From assembly GCF_024734075.1 (NCBI RefSeq), contig NZ_CP102850.1, forward strand, positions 434,001-498,000: a stretch of DNA of 64,000 nucleotides. Direction: 5' to 3'. The DNA is from Gordonia mangrovi. GTDB lineage: Bacteria > Actinomycetota > Actinomycetes > Mycobacteriales > Mycobacteriaceae. Of this stretch, positions 36,472-44,753 are shown one piece after another (position 1 is the first letter of the stretch; each line of letters starts with the position of its first letter). A program made the translations under genes and the position numbers. The notes beneath the pieces are model-generated. The model was not told where the DNA came from. It did not search any database and worked only from the letters and a program-made list of their open reading frames with translations.

Positions 36472-36692
36472 TGATTTCGAATCTGCACGGGGAACCGCTG
36501 CGGCGCTCGGGCTGCGGCGGTTGCGGCGCCTGCGGGTGCCTTCGCTACCCGATCGGCAACCGGATGGATGGCCACCGGCACGCGGGGCTCGTCGACCCAG
36601 AAGCGGGCGTGACGGGATGCATCGAGGGCAGGGGCCATACCCGGCTGCGCCGCAGGCACGCTGACGATTGCCGCGATGTTGATTCCGTTCAC
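36459..36692 (-). CDS. Upstream ORF in the whiB7 leader
   Basis: A 77-codon reading frame starting GTG at 36692, with AAAGGAG seven bases upstream, so it should be well translated. The product (MNGINIAAIVSVPAAQPGMA, then Ala/Pro/Arg-rich) has no domain. Its stop lies just inside the first leader hairpin, where ribosome stalling could change folding. whiB7 leaders in mycobacteria and Streptomyces contain such an ORF. A regulatory role is likely; a functional peptide is not. Confidence 0.6.
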   Translation of the reverse strand: MNGINIAAIVSVPAAQPGMAPALDASRHARFWVDEPRVPVAIHPVADRVAKAPAGAATAAARAPQRFPVQIRNHRSH

Positions 36693-36779
36693 TGATCCGC
36701 TCCTTTCTGTGCTCGAAGACTTCCACCTGTGAGGGAACCCGATACGGACATACGGATCTCTCCCCGTGCTGACGAATCA

Positions 36780-36818
36780 AGGGTAAGTGTCGCGACACAC
36801 ATCGCACAACCAATTTTT
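36780..36818 (-). promoter_or_regulatory. whiB7 autoregulated promoter
   Basis: On the minus strand: an AT-rich stretch CAAAAATTGG, then -35 TTGTGC (36809-36804), 18-base spacer, -10 TACCCT (36785-36780). The AT-rich element just before -35 is the feature recognised by the WhiB7 AT-hook in mycobacteria. The spacer contains a perfect palindrome GTGTCGCGACAC (36787-36798). Confidence 0.75.
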
Positions 36819-36849
36819 GACCTGCGGTTTCACGTTCCGTCGGACGTGT

Positions 36850-38904
36850 TCACCCGCCGCCGGCGGACCCGCGAACCCGGACGACCTCCAGAACCTCGCC
36901 ACCGAACTGATCGAGTTTGACCGGTCCGATGCCGGGAATGGCCGCCAACGACTCGGTGTCGGCGGGACGACGATCGGCGATCGCCTCCAACATCGCGTCG
37001 GTGAGCACGGCCAACTCGCCCACTCCGCGCTCCTGGGCGTGGTCTCGACGCCAGGTGCGCAACGCCGCCAGCAGTTCGTCGCCGTGTTCTTCGATCCGGC
37101 AGCTGCCACAGCGACCCCGTACCCGTGACTCGGGGCTCACCAGGTCCGCACCGCATGCGCTGCACCGTCCACTGCGGCGGGGATCGAGATCGATCCCGTC
37201 CAGGAACCGGGTCCGGCGTCGTGTGACACGGCCGGTGCCGGTACGCGACAGACTCCACGACAGATAGAGATGTTCGCGGGCGCGGGTGATACCCACGTAG
37301 AACAGTCGACGTTCTTCCTCGATGGCCTGGGGGCCGTGCCCGATGGCCTGCGCGATCGGCACCGACCCCTCGGTGAGGCCGACGAGGAAGACCGCATCCC
37401 ATTCCAGCCCCTTGGCGGCGTGCAGCGACGCCAACGTCACCCCGGTGCGTTCGGGGGTGTGGCGGTCCTCGGCACGGATCGTCAGCTCGCTCACCAGCCG
37501 CCGCAGCGACATGCCCGGCTCGTCGGCGAGCAGTTCATCCACCACGGACATCAACGCACGCAGGGACTCCCATCGAGCCTTGGCATGCGGTCCGACCGGC
37601 TCGTCGGTGCTGAGCCCGAGCGGCGCGAGGACCGCACGCACCACCCGGGCGGCATCGGAGTCTGCCGGCAGATCGTCGCGTCCGGCGGCGTCGGTGAGCT
37701 TGTGCATGGCCTGCACGATCTCGGTCCGGGTGAAGAACGCCTCCGCGCCCCGGACCTGATACGGGATGCCGGCCTCGCCGAGCACCTCTTCGAAACGTTC
37801 GGATTGCGCGTTCACCCGGTACAGGACCGCGATCTCGGCAGGCGGAGTGCCGGCATTGACGAGGTGTTTGATCTGCGCGACGACACCACGCGCCTCACGC
37901 ATGTCGTCGGCGAACTCGGCCGGACGTGGCGCCGGTCCCCGGTCGCGCTGACCGATCAGTTCGAGGCGGGTGCCGGGGATGCGTTCGGTGGCCGCGCCGA
38001 TGACCTGATTGGCGACGGCCACGACCTCCGGTGTGGACCGATAGTCCCGTTGGAGGCGGACGAGGGTGGCATCGGGGAAGCGCCGGGTGAAGCCCAACAG
38101 GTACTCGGCGGTGGCGCCGGCGAAGGAGTAGATGGTCTGGTTCGCGTCGCCGACGACCGTCAGGTTGTCGCGTTCGCCGAGCCAGGAATCGAGCAGCCGC
38201 TGCTGCACAGGGGTGATGTCCTGGTACTCGTCGACGACGAAACAGCGGTAGCGGGCCCGGAAATTGCTCGCGGCGTCCGGTTCGCGCAGGATCTCACCCG
38301 CGTAGATGATCAGATCGTCGAAGTCGAGCAGCAGGTGCGAGCCATCGCGTTTGGCCGCCTCGTAACCGTCGAACACCGCGGCGACCACATCGTGGCCGAA
38401 CGGCACATCCCGGGCGGCCTCGGCGGCCCGGGCCGGATAGTCGGCCGGGGCGATCAGCGAACCCTTCGCCCACTCGATCTCCGACGCCAGGTCGCGCAGC
38501 GTCTCACTGGTGGTCGTCACCCCGACGCGGCGCGCGGCGTGCGCTACCACCGGGAGCTTGTGGTCGAGCAGTTCCCAGGTCAGTCCACGGGGCCAGAAGT
38601 AGCGCAGCTGACGCAGCGCGGCGGCATGGAAGGTTTGGGCCTGCACGGAGGCGCCCGGACCGCTGATGTCCAGCGCACGCAGCCGCGCCCGCAGTTCGCC
38701 GGCCGCCCGGGTGGTGAAGGTGACCGCCAGGACATGTCCCGGACTCACCTGACCGCTGTCGATCAGGTGGGCGATCCGGCGGGTGATGGTGCGGGTCTTG
38801 CCGGTGCCGGCACCGGCCAGCACGCACACCGGTCCGCGGGATGCCAGGACCGCCCGCTGCTGCTCGGGATCGAGACCGTCGAGGATGCGGTGAGGATCGG
38901 GCAC
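36850..38904 (-). CDS. uvrD2: ATP-dependent DNA helicase UvrD2
   Basis: A 684-residue superfamily 1A 3'-5' helicase: Walker A GAGTGKTRTITRRI near residue 33, DEYQD at motif II, VVGDANQTIYSFAGA (motif III), and C-terminal motifs SLHAAKGLEWDAVFL and VGITRAREHLYLSW. After these come a four-Cys element (CSACGADL ... CGSC) and an HRDC domain, the combination that defines mycobacterial UvrD2. It acts in DNA repair. It is downstream of mycoredoxin and upstream of whiB7 on the same strand. Confidence 0.95.
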   Translation of the reverse strand: MPDPHRILDGLDPEQQRAVLASRGPVCVLAGAGTGKTRTITRRIAHLIDSGQVSPGHVLAVTFTTRAAGELRARLRALDISGPGASVQAQTFHAAALRQLRYFWPRGLTWELLDHKLPVVAHAARRVGVTTTSETLRDLASEIEWAKGSLIAPADYPARAAEAARDVPFGHDVVAAVFDGYEAAKRDGSHLLLDFDDLIIYAGEILREPDAASNFRARYRCFVVDEYQDITPVQQRLLDSWLGERDNLTVVGDANQTIYSFAGATAEYLLGFTRRFPDATLVRLQRDYRSTPEVVAVANQVIGAATERIPGTRLELIGQRDRGPAPRPAEFADDMREARGVVAQIKHLVNAGTPPAEIAVLYRVNAQSERFEEVLGEAGIPYQVRGAEAFFTRTEIVQAMHKLTDAAGRDDLPADSDAARVVRAVLAPLGLSTDEPVGPHAKARWESLRALMSVVDELLADEPGMSLRRLVSELTIRAEDRHTPERTGVTLASLHAAKGLEWDAVFLVGLTEGSVPIAQAIGHGPQAIEEERRLFYVGITRAREHLYLSWSLSRTGTGRVTRRRTRFLDGIDLDPRRSGRCSACGADLVSPESRVRGRCGSCRIEEHGDELLAALRTWRRDHAQERGVGELAVLTDAMLEAIADRRPADTESLAAIPGIGPVKLDQFGGEVLEVVRVRGSAGGG

Positions 38905-38958
38905 CGGTTCACTATGCCATCGGGCGCCGACACCTCGATCGGGCCGGCGGCTGGTGGT

Positions 38959-39243
38959 TCAGACCCCGAGCTTCGCCTTGACCTCGGCCACCGAGGGGTT
39001 GGTCGCCGTGGTGCCGTCGGCGTAGAGCACGGTCGGAACCACGTGGTTTCCGCCGTTGACGCTGCCGACGAACTCCGCGGCGTCAGGATTCAGCTCGATG
39101 TCGACTTCCTGCCAGGTCAGGCCCAGCCCCTTGAGGCCCGTCTTGAGGCGGGCGCAGAAGCCGCACCAACTGGTGGTGTACATGGTCAGCTCTCCGGTGT
39201 CGGAGACCCGGGCCGAGGCGTCGTCGTCGATCACGTTGCTCAT
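38959..39243 (-). CDS. mrx1: Mycoredoxin (Mrx1-like glutaredoxin)
   Basis: A 94-residue glutaredoxin-fold protein with active site CGFC in MYTTSWCGFCARLK, a cis-Pro in HVVPTVLYADG, and the TNPSVAEVKAKLG end. Mycoredoxin-1 (Rv3198A) reduces mycothiol-protein mixed disulfides; the same place next to uvrD2 supports the assignment. ATG 39243 follows GGGGG; ATG 39252 is an in-frame alternative. Confidence 0.92.
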   Translation of the reverse strand: MSNVIDDDASARVSDTGELTMYTTSWCGFCARLKTGLKGLGLTWQEVDIELNPDAAEFVGSVNGGNHVVPTVLYADGTTATNPSVAEVKAKLGV

Positions 39244-39252
39244 GTCCCCCAT

Positions 39253-39276
39253 AACAGCACGGAACTCCGTGCTGTT
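39253..39276 (-). terminator. Hairpin between nudC and mycoredoxin
   Basis: AACAGCACGG and CCGTGCTGTT form a perfect 10-bp stem around a four-base loop, about 40 bases after the nudC stop and 10 bases before the mycoredoxin ATG. It may terminate nudC transcripts or, being so near the ribosome site, affect mycoredoxin translation. Confidence 0.6.
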
Positions 39277-39314
39277 CCCACTCCGACCGTGTCACCGCGC
39301 GCCGACGAGACGGA

Positions 39315-40247
39315 TCACGCCGCGGCGTACGCCCAGGCGGTGATGAGGGACCGGGCGATGGAGATCGAGCCGGGTAGACGCAGTCGGCGTCCGTCCGCAC
39401 TGGTGCCCACCGCGCCGTCGCCACGGACCCACTCGCTGCCGTTCTCCAGGGCCTCGATGACCTCGGCACGCTCGAACCAGGCCGCGTCGCCGATCTCACC
39501 GTCCAGGAACCGCAGCGGTGTGGCCGGGTCGCCGAGCGCGGAGAAACCAAGCATCAACGACCTGGGAAACGGCCACGGCTGGCTGCCGAGATACCGCGGC
39601 TCGCGGACGGTGATACCGACCTCTTCGTACACCTCACGCAACACGCACTGCTCCAGCGATTCGCCGGGTTCGACGAATCCGGCGAGGGTGGAGTACCAAC
39701 CGTCGGGCCACACCGACTGCCGCCCCAGCAGGACCCGGTCGGCACCGTCGTGGACGACGGTGATGATCGCGGGATCGGTGCGTGGGAATTCATCGACGCC
39801 GGTATCCGGATGCCGGCGCACCCACCCACCTCGCGCGGGCCGGGTGGGTGTGCCGTCCACCGGCGAGAAGGCTGCGGTGGCATGCCAATTGAGGATGCCC
39901 AGGGCGGTCACCAGCAGGCCCGCCTCATCGGCGGTCAGCCCGTGGGCCCCGCGCCGCGGATCGTCGGCCCGGCCGTCGAGTTCGTCGACGCGCAGTGTCC
40001 ACAGATCGGCGCCGGCGACCCCGAGGAAGACGGCGTCCTCCGGTGGTCGGTCACCGAGTCCGGCGGCCGGCACCCACCGCAGGCCGCCGTCGTCGGTCAC
40101 CGGATAGCGTCCCGCCCGGTCGATCTGCAGCACCCGCGCCGTGGGCCAACCCGAGCGCATCCGGTCCGGGTCGTCGCGGATCTCGTCGGCACGGTCGAAC
40201 ATCGCCTGCGCCAGCAGCGGCGGGCGGGCGAGCGTGAAGTGCGTCAT
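39315..40247 (-). CDS. nudC: NAD(+) diphosphatase / NADH pyrophosphatase NudC
   Basis: A 310-residue Nudix hydrolase that cleaves NADH and can de-cap NAD-RNA. The Nudix box is complete (GFVEPGESLEQCVLREVYEE followed by VGI) and the NudC hallmark SQPWPFPRS follows. The zinc-ribbon cysteines of E. coli NudC are missing: the place reads FSPVDGTPTRPARGGWVRRH. The ATG at 40247 shares one base with the stop of the potassium-channel gene. Same position as Rv3199c. Confidence 0.93.
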   Translation of the reverse strand: MTHFTLARPPLLAQAMFDRADEIRDDPDRMRSGWPTARVLQIDRAGRYPVTDDGGLRWVPAAGLGDRPPEDAVFLGVAGADLWTLRVDELDGRADDPRRGAHGLTADEAGLLVTALGILNWHATAAFSPVDGTPTRPARGGWVRRHPDTGVDEFPRTDPAIITVVHDGADRVLLGRQSVWPDGWYSTLAGFVEPGESLEQCVLREVYEEVGITVREPRYLGSQPWPFPRSLMLGFSALGDPATPLRFLDGEIGDAAWFERAEVIEALENGSEWVRGDGAVGTSADGRRLRLPGSISIARSLITAWAYAAA

Positions 40248-41320
40248 CAGTCCTGGCCACCCTTGCGCACGTAGAGCAGCCGGTCGCCGACCTCGATCTG
40301 TTCCACCTCGCTGTCGTCCACGCGGTGCAACATCCCGTTGCGCACCACCCCGAGCACGATGTCTCGGGTGTGCGCCGGTGACCCGCCGGTCTCCGTGGGA
40401 TCGACTTCGCGTTCGGCGATGGCGTAGCCGGCGTCGGGGGTGAGTAGATCCTCGATCACCTCGACCACCGACGGGGTCAACGTGGCGATCCCCAGCAGCC
40501 GGCCCGCGGTCTCCGACGACACCACCACCGAGTTCGCACCGGACTGACGCATCAGGTGGGTGTTCTCCGACTCGCGAATCGACGCGACAATCTTGGCGCG
40601 CGGGTTGATCTCGCGGGCGGTGAGCGTCGCCAGCACCGCGGTGTCGTCGCGGTTGGCGGCAACGACGATGCTCGCTGCGTGGGCCACACCGGCCAGTCGC
40701 AACACATCGGACTTCGTCGCGTCGCCGCGCACGGTGACGAGTCCGTCGGCGGCGGCCGCATCGAGCACGTTGGGGTCGGCGTCGACCACCACGATCTCCG
40801 ACGGCTTGGTGCCGTCGCCGATCATCGCGTCCACGGCAGTCCGGCCCTTGGTGCCGTACCCGATGACGACGGTGTGGTTGCGCACGGCGTTCCTCCAACG
40901 TTGGATCTTGAGTGCCTGCCGCGACTCTTTGGTCAACACCTCCAGTGTCGTGCCGATCAACACGATCAGGAACAGCACGCGAAGCGGGGTGATGATCAAC
41001 AGGTTGGTCAGGCGAGCGAACGGGGTGATCGGGGCGATGTCGCCGTACCCGGTGGTCGACAGACTCACGGCCGAGTAGTACATCGCATCCAGGAAGCTGA
41101 GCCCATCGCCCTGGGTGTCGCTGTAGCCGTCACGATCGAGGTAGACCAACACGGCGGTGGAGAACAGTGCGATGAAGGCGTACACGACACGCTTGCCGAT
41201 GGCCTGCGCCGGACTCTGCCGCAACTCGGGGATACGGACGACGTCGACCAGCGCGTAGTCGGGACCCTCGGACAGGTGCTCGGAGCGCAGACGTCTCCGG
41301 AAACCGGACGGTCGCCTCAC
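40247..41320 (-). CDS. Potassium channel with RCK/TrkA-N domain
   Basis: A 357-residue channel subunit: two helices flanking the pore loop with selectivity filter STTGYGD (in SAVSLSTTGYGDIAPITP), then a cytoplasmic Rossmann-type RCK domain (VVIGYGTKGRTAVDAM) with ligand-binding acidic residue VVVDADP and a C-terminal domain ending LLYVRKGGQD. It resembles Kch/MthK-type channels and Rv3200c. The start is GTG 41320. Confidence 0.93.
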   Translation of the reverse strand: MRRPSGFRRRLRSEHLSEGPDYALVDVVRIPELRQSPAQAIGKRVVYAFIALFSTAVLVYLDRDGYSDTQGDGLSFLDAMYYSAVSLSTTGYGDIAPITPFARLTNLLIITPLRVLFLIVLIGTTLEVLTKESRQALKIQRWRNAVRNHTVVIGYGTKGRTAVDAMIGDGTKPSEIVVVDADPNVLDAAAADGLVTVRGDATKSDVLRLAGVAHAASIVVAANRDDTAVLATLTAREINPRAKIVASIRESENTHLMRQSGANSVVVSSETAGRLLGIATLTPSVVEVIEDLLTPDAGYAIAEREVDPTETGGSPAHTRDIVLGVVRNGMLHRVDDSEVEQIEVGDRLLYVRKGGQD

Positions 41321-41354
41321 GCGTACTGCCGTTCACTCACGAGGCGAATCTAGC

Positions 41355-44300
41355 TCATTTCGCCAGCAATGCAGCGAGTGCAGGTCGATCGGGCAGGTCG
41401 TCGGGCTCCAGGGTGTAGCCGGAACGGACGTAGTGGAAAGCCGCGCGCACCTTCGCCAGCGGCACGCCGGCCAACTGCGCCCAGGCGATCCGGTAGGCGG
41501 CGAGTTGCACGAACAACGACTCGCGGCGGGCCGGCTCGGGTACCGCTCCGGTCTTCCAGTCCACCACCAGCCAGCCGTCGTCCGGCTCGGCGAACACCGC
41601 ATCGATCCGGCCGCGGATCACCGTGGGACCGATCACCGTCTCGAACGGCACCTCCACCTCGGTGGGGCTGCGCTGAGCCCAGCGCGAGGCGAGGAATGAC
41701 GCGCGCAACTCCTCGAGGTCGGTGTCGGGGGCCGCGGTGGCGTCGGCCGCACCGGGCAGTTCGTCGATGTCGAGGAGCCGGGTGGCGCCGAACCAACCCT
41801 CCACCCAGGCGTGGAAGGCCGTGCCGCGGCGTGCGGTCGGGTTGGGTGCGAATGGCGTGGGTCGACGCAGCCGCCGCGCGAAGGCCGCCTCGTCGGCGTC
41901 GAGTTCGACGAGCTGGCTGACCGACAGATGCGTCGGCAACGCCACGTCGACCTCCGCGGTGTTGATGCGATGGTTCTCGGCCAACAAGGCGTCCACCTCG
42001 GCGCGCCACGCGGCGATCTCCCGAGCCGACGCGGTCAGGTCCGCCTCCGAGGCCACCGCCGCTCCGGAACCAAGTGTGGTGTCGGTGGCCGACGCCTCGA
42101 AGAGCGTCGGTGTGCCGCGCGCGGCGATCGCGTCCTCCACCAGTCGGGCCGCCGCGTCGACCGCGTCTCGCCGCTCCCCCAGGACATCCCGGGGCCACGG
42201 TGCGCTCACGATCTCGTCGGCCAACGGATTGGTCGCGTCCTGCGCCGGCTCGTCGGCGTCGACATCGATCGCCATGCCGATCGAGTCGACGGTCGGATCG
42301 TCGATCGCCGCGGTCACGATCGAGCGGATCTCCGCGAAGAACTCCGACCCGCCGCGCGGTCGGTCGCCGCTCTCCGACCAGTGATGGGCGGAGATCAGCA
42401 ACGTCTCCTTGGCTCGGGTGAGCGCGACATAGAGCAGCCGGCGATCCTCTTCGAGACGACGCTGCGCAACGGCCTCCTTGTGCTCGGTCAGTGCGAGTTC
42501 GAGTTCCTTGCGATCGCCCACCGCGTGCAGATCGAGCGGCGGGAATCCCTCCGCATTCGCTCCATCGGCCAGGTCACCGCGCAACTGCGCAGGCAACTCC
42601 TTCGCACTGCCCAACCAGGTGGTGTCGGCCCGCCCGCCCGGAAAGATGTTGTGGCACAGATGGGGCAACACCACGACATCCCACTCCAGGCCTTTTGCGG
42701 CATGCACGGTGAGGATCTGCACCCGCTGTTCGGCGACCTCGATCCGCCCCGGCTCCAGGCCCTTCTCGATGGTCTCCGCGGTATCGAGGAATGCGAGCAG
42801 GCCGGGCAGGTTCGCGCCCGGCCGTTCGGCATAGGTGGTCACGTATTCGGCGAACGCATCGAGGTGTTCACGGCCCGTGATGGCACCGCGCATCCGGCGC
42901 GCGCGGATCTGCGCCTCCACGGCGACACCGATGGTGTTCTCCACGTCGGCGACGAGTTCGGGCAGCGGTTGGCCGATCCGGCGCCGCAGCGACTCCAGCT
43001 GCGCCCCGAACGCACGGACGCGCCGAAATCCCTCCTCGCTGTATCGGTGTGGCTCACCCGGGTCGACCAGGGCGTCGGCGATGCCGGCCCGGTCGACGAT
43101 CTCGGTGGGCAGCACCGCGTCCAACGCCTCGTCGAGGGCCTCACGGGAGGCAACGATCCCCTTCGCAGCGTTGAACTCGACCGCGGCGAGTTCGGTGGCG
43201 CGCTTCCACAGGGCCGCGAGATCGCCCGCACCGAGTTGCCAGCGTGCCCCGGTGAGCAGGCGCATCGCCGCGGTACCGGCCATCGGGTCGGCGATCAGTC
43301 GCAGCATCGCCACGACGTCCTCGATCTCCGGTACGTGCAGCAGCCCGCCGATGCCGACGACCTCGGCGGGGATGCCGCGGCTTTCCAGTTCGGCCGCCAG
43401 CGGTGCGGAATCGTCGTTGCGGCGCACCAGGATGGCAGTAGTGGGTGGCGGCTCGCCGGCCGCCTCGGCGCCCCGGTAGAGCCGTTCGACGTGTTCGCCG
43501 ACCCAGCGCCGCTCGTCGACGACGGTCTCGGTGAGGGCCAGGGAGACGTTTCCGGTCGGCGCGTCGGGGCGAGGACGCAACACACTGACCGGGATGCCGC
43601 GGCGCCGCAACTCCTCGGAGGTCTCGTTGGCCAGTCGCAGAGCGTGCGCCGAATTGCGCCAGCTCGTCAACAATTCCAGGCGCACCGCGGGCGAACCGTC
43701 GGATTGACGGAAGTCGTCGGTGAACCTCGGGAGGTTGGCCGCCGACGCGCCGCGCCATCCGTAGATCGACTGGATGGGATCGCCGACCGCGGTCACCGCG
43801 ACCGATCCGCGCGCCGACCGTTTCGGCGCTCCCGGCGCCACCCCGAAGAGTGTGGCGAGCAGTATTCGCTGCGAGTGGCCAGTGTCCTGGTATTCGTCGA
43901 GTAACACCGCCTTGAACGAGCTGCGCTCGGCGGCAACCACTTCCGGATTGCGCATGACCAACCTCGCGGCCAGGGACATCTGACTGCCGAAATCGAGTGC
44001 GGTCGCCGCGCGCATCGTCTCCCCCAGCGCGATGACCATCGGGATGAGTTCGCGCCGTTCGTCGATGACGTCCTTGACCTTGAGCAGTGCCTGGGTCGGG
44101 GTGTCCCGCTGACGCGGTCCCTTCGGCAGTGTGTCGATCAGCTGATACAGGTCGTCGCCGGCCCGACGCAGGTCGTCCATGTCGACCAGGTGCTCGGACA
44201 TGTCGCCGTAGAGTTTCAGGACCGCTTCGGTGACGCTGGCCGGCACCTTGGTGGTGTGCAGTTCGCCGGTCCAGTTGGACACCACCGAGAACGCCATCTG

Positions 44301-44753
44301 CCACAACTCCGTCTCCGACAGCAGCGTGGAGTTGGGTTCCACCGGCAGCAGCAACCCGTAGTCGGCGATGAGCCGCCCGGCGTAGGCGTGGTAGGTACTG
44401 ACCTCGGGATCGCCGCCGCTCAGCCGGGCTGCGATGGCACCGTCGACATCCCAGCCACGCAACGCCGGTGACCCGGCCAGCATCGACAGTCTCCGCCGGA
44501 TGCGCGCGCCGAGCTCACTGGCCGCCTTCCGGGTGAACGTCAGGCCGAGCACCTCGTCGGGAGCGACGAGCCCGTTGGCGACCAGCCACACCACCCGGGC
44601 GGCCATGGTCTCGGTCTTGCCCGCACCGGCGCCCGCCACCACCAGCACCGGCTCCATCGGCGCCTCGATCACCGCGACCTGTTCGGGCGTCGGGGTCGGT
44701 AAACCCAGGGCGGCGGCGATCGCGACGGCCGAGATCGTGGGCCGCTCAGTCAT
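41355..44753 (-). CDS. adnB: AdnB helicase-nuclease subunit
   Basis: An 1132-residue UvrD-like motor fused to a RecB-family nuclease. Walker A is GAGAGKTETMAARV (about 42), motif II DEYQDTGHSQ, motif III VGDPIQSIYGWRGAS, motif V ILTVHAAKGLEWDVVVL. The C-terminal nuclease has RGRIDAVF...VVDWKTG with QLAAYRIAW after it. With AdnA it resects DNA double-strand ends in mycobacteria (Rv3201c is AdnB). It starts 8 bases inside the adnA gene. Confidence 0.94.
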   Translation of the reverse strand: MTERPTISAVAIAAALGLPTPTPEQVAVIEAPMEPVLVVAGAGAGKTETMAARVVWLVANGLVAPDEVLGLTFTRKAASELGARIRRRLSMLAGSPALRGWDVDGAIAARLSGGDPEVSTYHAYAGRLIADYGLLLPVEPNSTLLSETELWQMAFSVVSNWTGELHTTKVPASVTEAVLKLYGDMSEHLVDMDDLRRAGDDLYQLIDTLPKGPRQRDTPTQALLKVKDVIDERRELIPMVIALGETMRAATALDFGSQMSLAARLVMRNPEVVAAERSSFKAVLLDEYQDTGHSQRILLATLFGVAPGAPKRSARGSVAVTAVGDPIQSIYGWRGASAANLPRFTDDFRQSDGSPAVRLELLTSWRNSAHALRLANETSEELRRRGIPVSVLRPRPDAPTGNVSLALTETVVDERRWVGEHVERLYRGAEAAGEPPPTTAILVRRNDDSAPLAAELESRGIPAEVVGIGGLLHVPEIEDVVAMLRLIADPMAGTAAMRLLTGARWQLGAGDLAALWKRATELAAVEFNAAKGIVASREALDEALDAVLPTEIVDRAGIADALVDPGEPHRYSEEGFRRVRAFGAQLESLRRRIGQPLPELVADVENTIGVAVEAQIRARRMRGAITGREHLDAFAEYVTTYAERPGANLPGLLAFLDTAETIEKGLEPGRIEVAEQRVQILTVHAAKGLEWDVVVLPHLCHNIFPGGRADTTWLGSAKELPAQLRGDLADGANAEGFPPLDLHAVGDRKELELALTEHKEAVAQRRLEEDRRLLYVALTRAKETLLISAHHWSESGDRPRGGSEFFAEIRSIVTAAIDDPTVDSIGMAIDVDADEPAQDATNPLADEIVSAPWPRDVLGERRDAVDAAARLVEDAIAARGTPTLFEASATDTTLGSGAAVASEADLTASAREIAAWRAEVDALLAENHRINTAEVDVALPTHLSVSQLVELDADEAAFARRLRRPTPFAPNPTARRGTAFHAWVEGWFGATRLLDIDELPGAADATAAPDTDLEELRASFLASRWAQRSPTEVEVPFETVIGPTVIRGRIDAVFAEPDDGWLVVDWKTGAVPEPARRESLFVQLAAYRIAWAQLAGVPLAKVRAAFHYVRSGYTLEPDDLPDRPALAALLAK

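Noticed and set aside
37270..40107. A 945-codon plus-strand open frame
   Set aside because: It runs antisense to uvrD2, mycoredoxin and nudC, which all have complete motifs. Long antisense frames are expected at this GC content.
41811..43904. A 697-codon plus-strand open frame
   Set aside because: Antisense to adnB, whose helicase and nuclease motifs are intact; the product has no recognisable domain.
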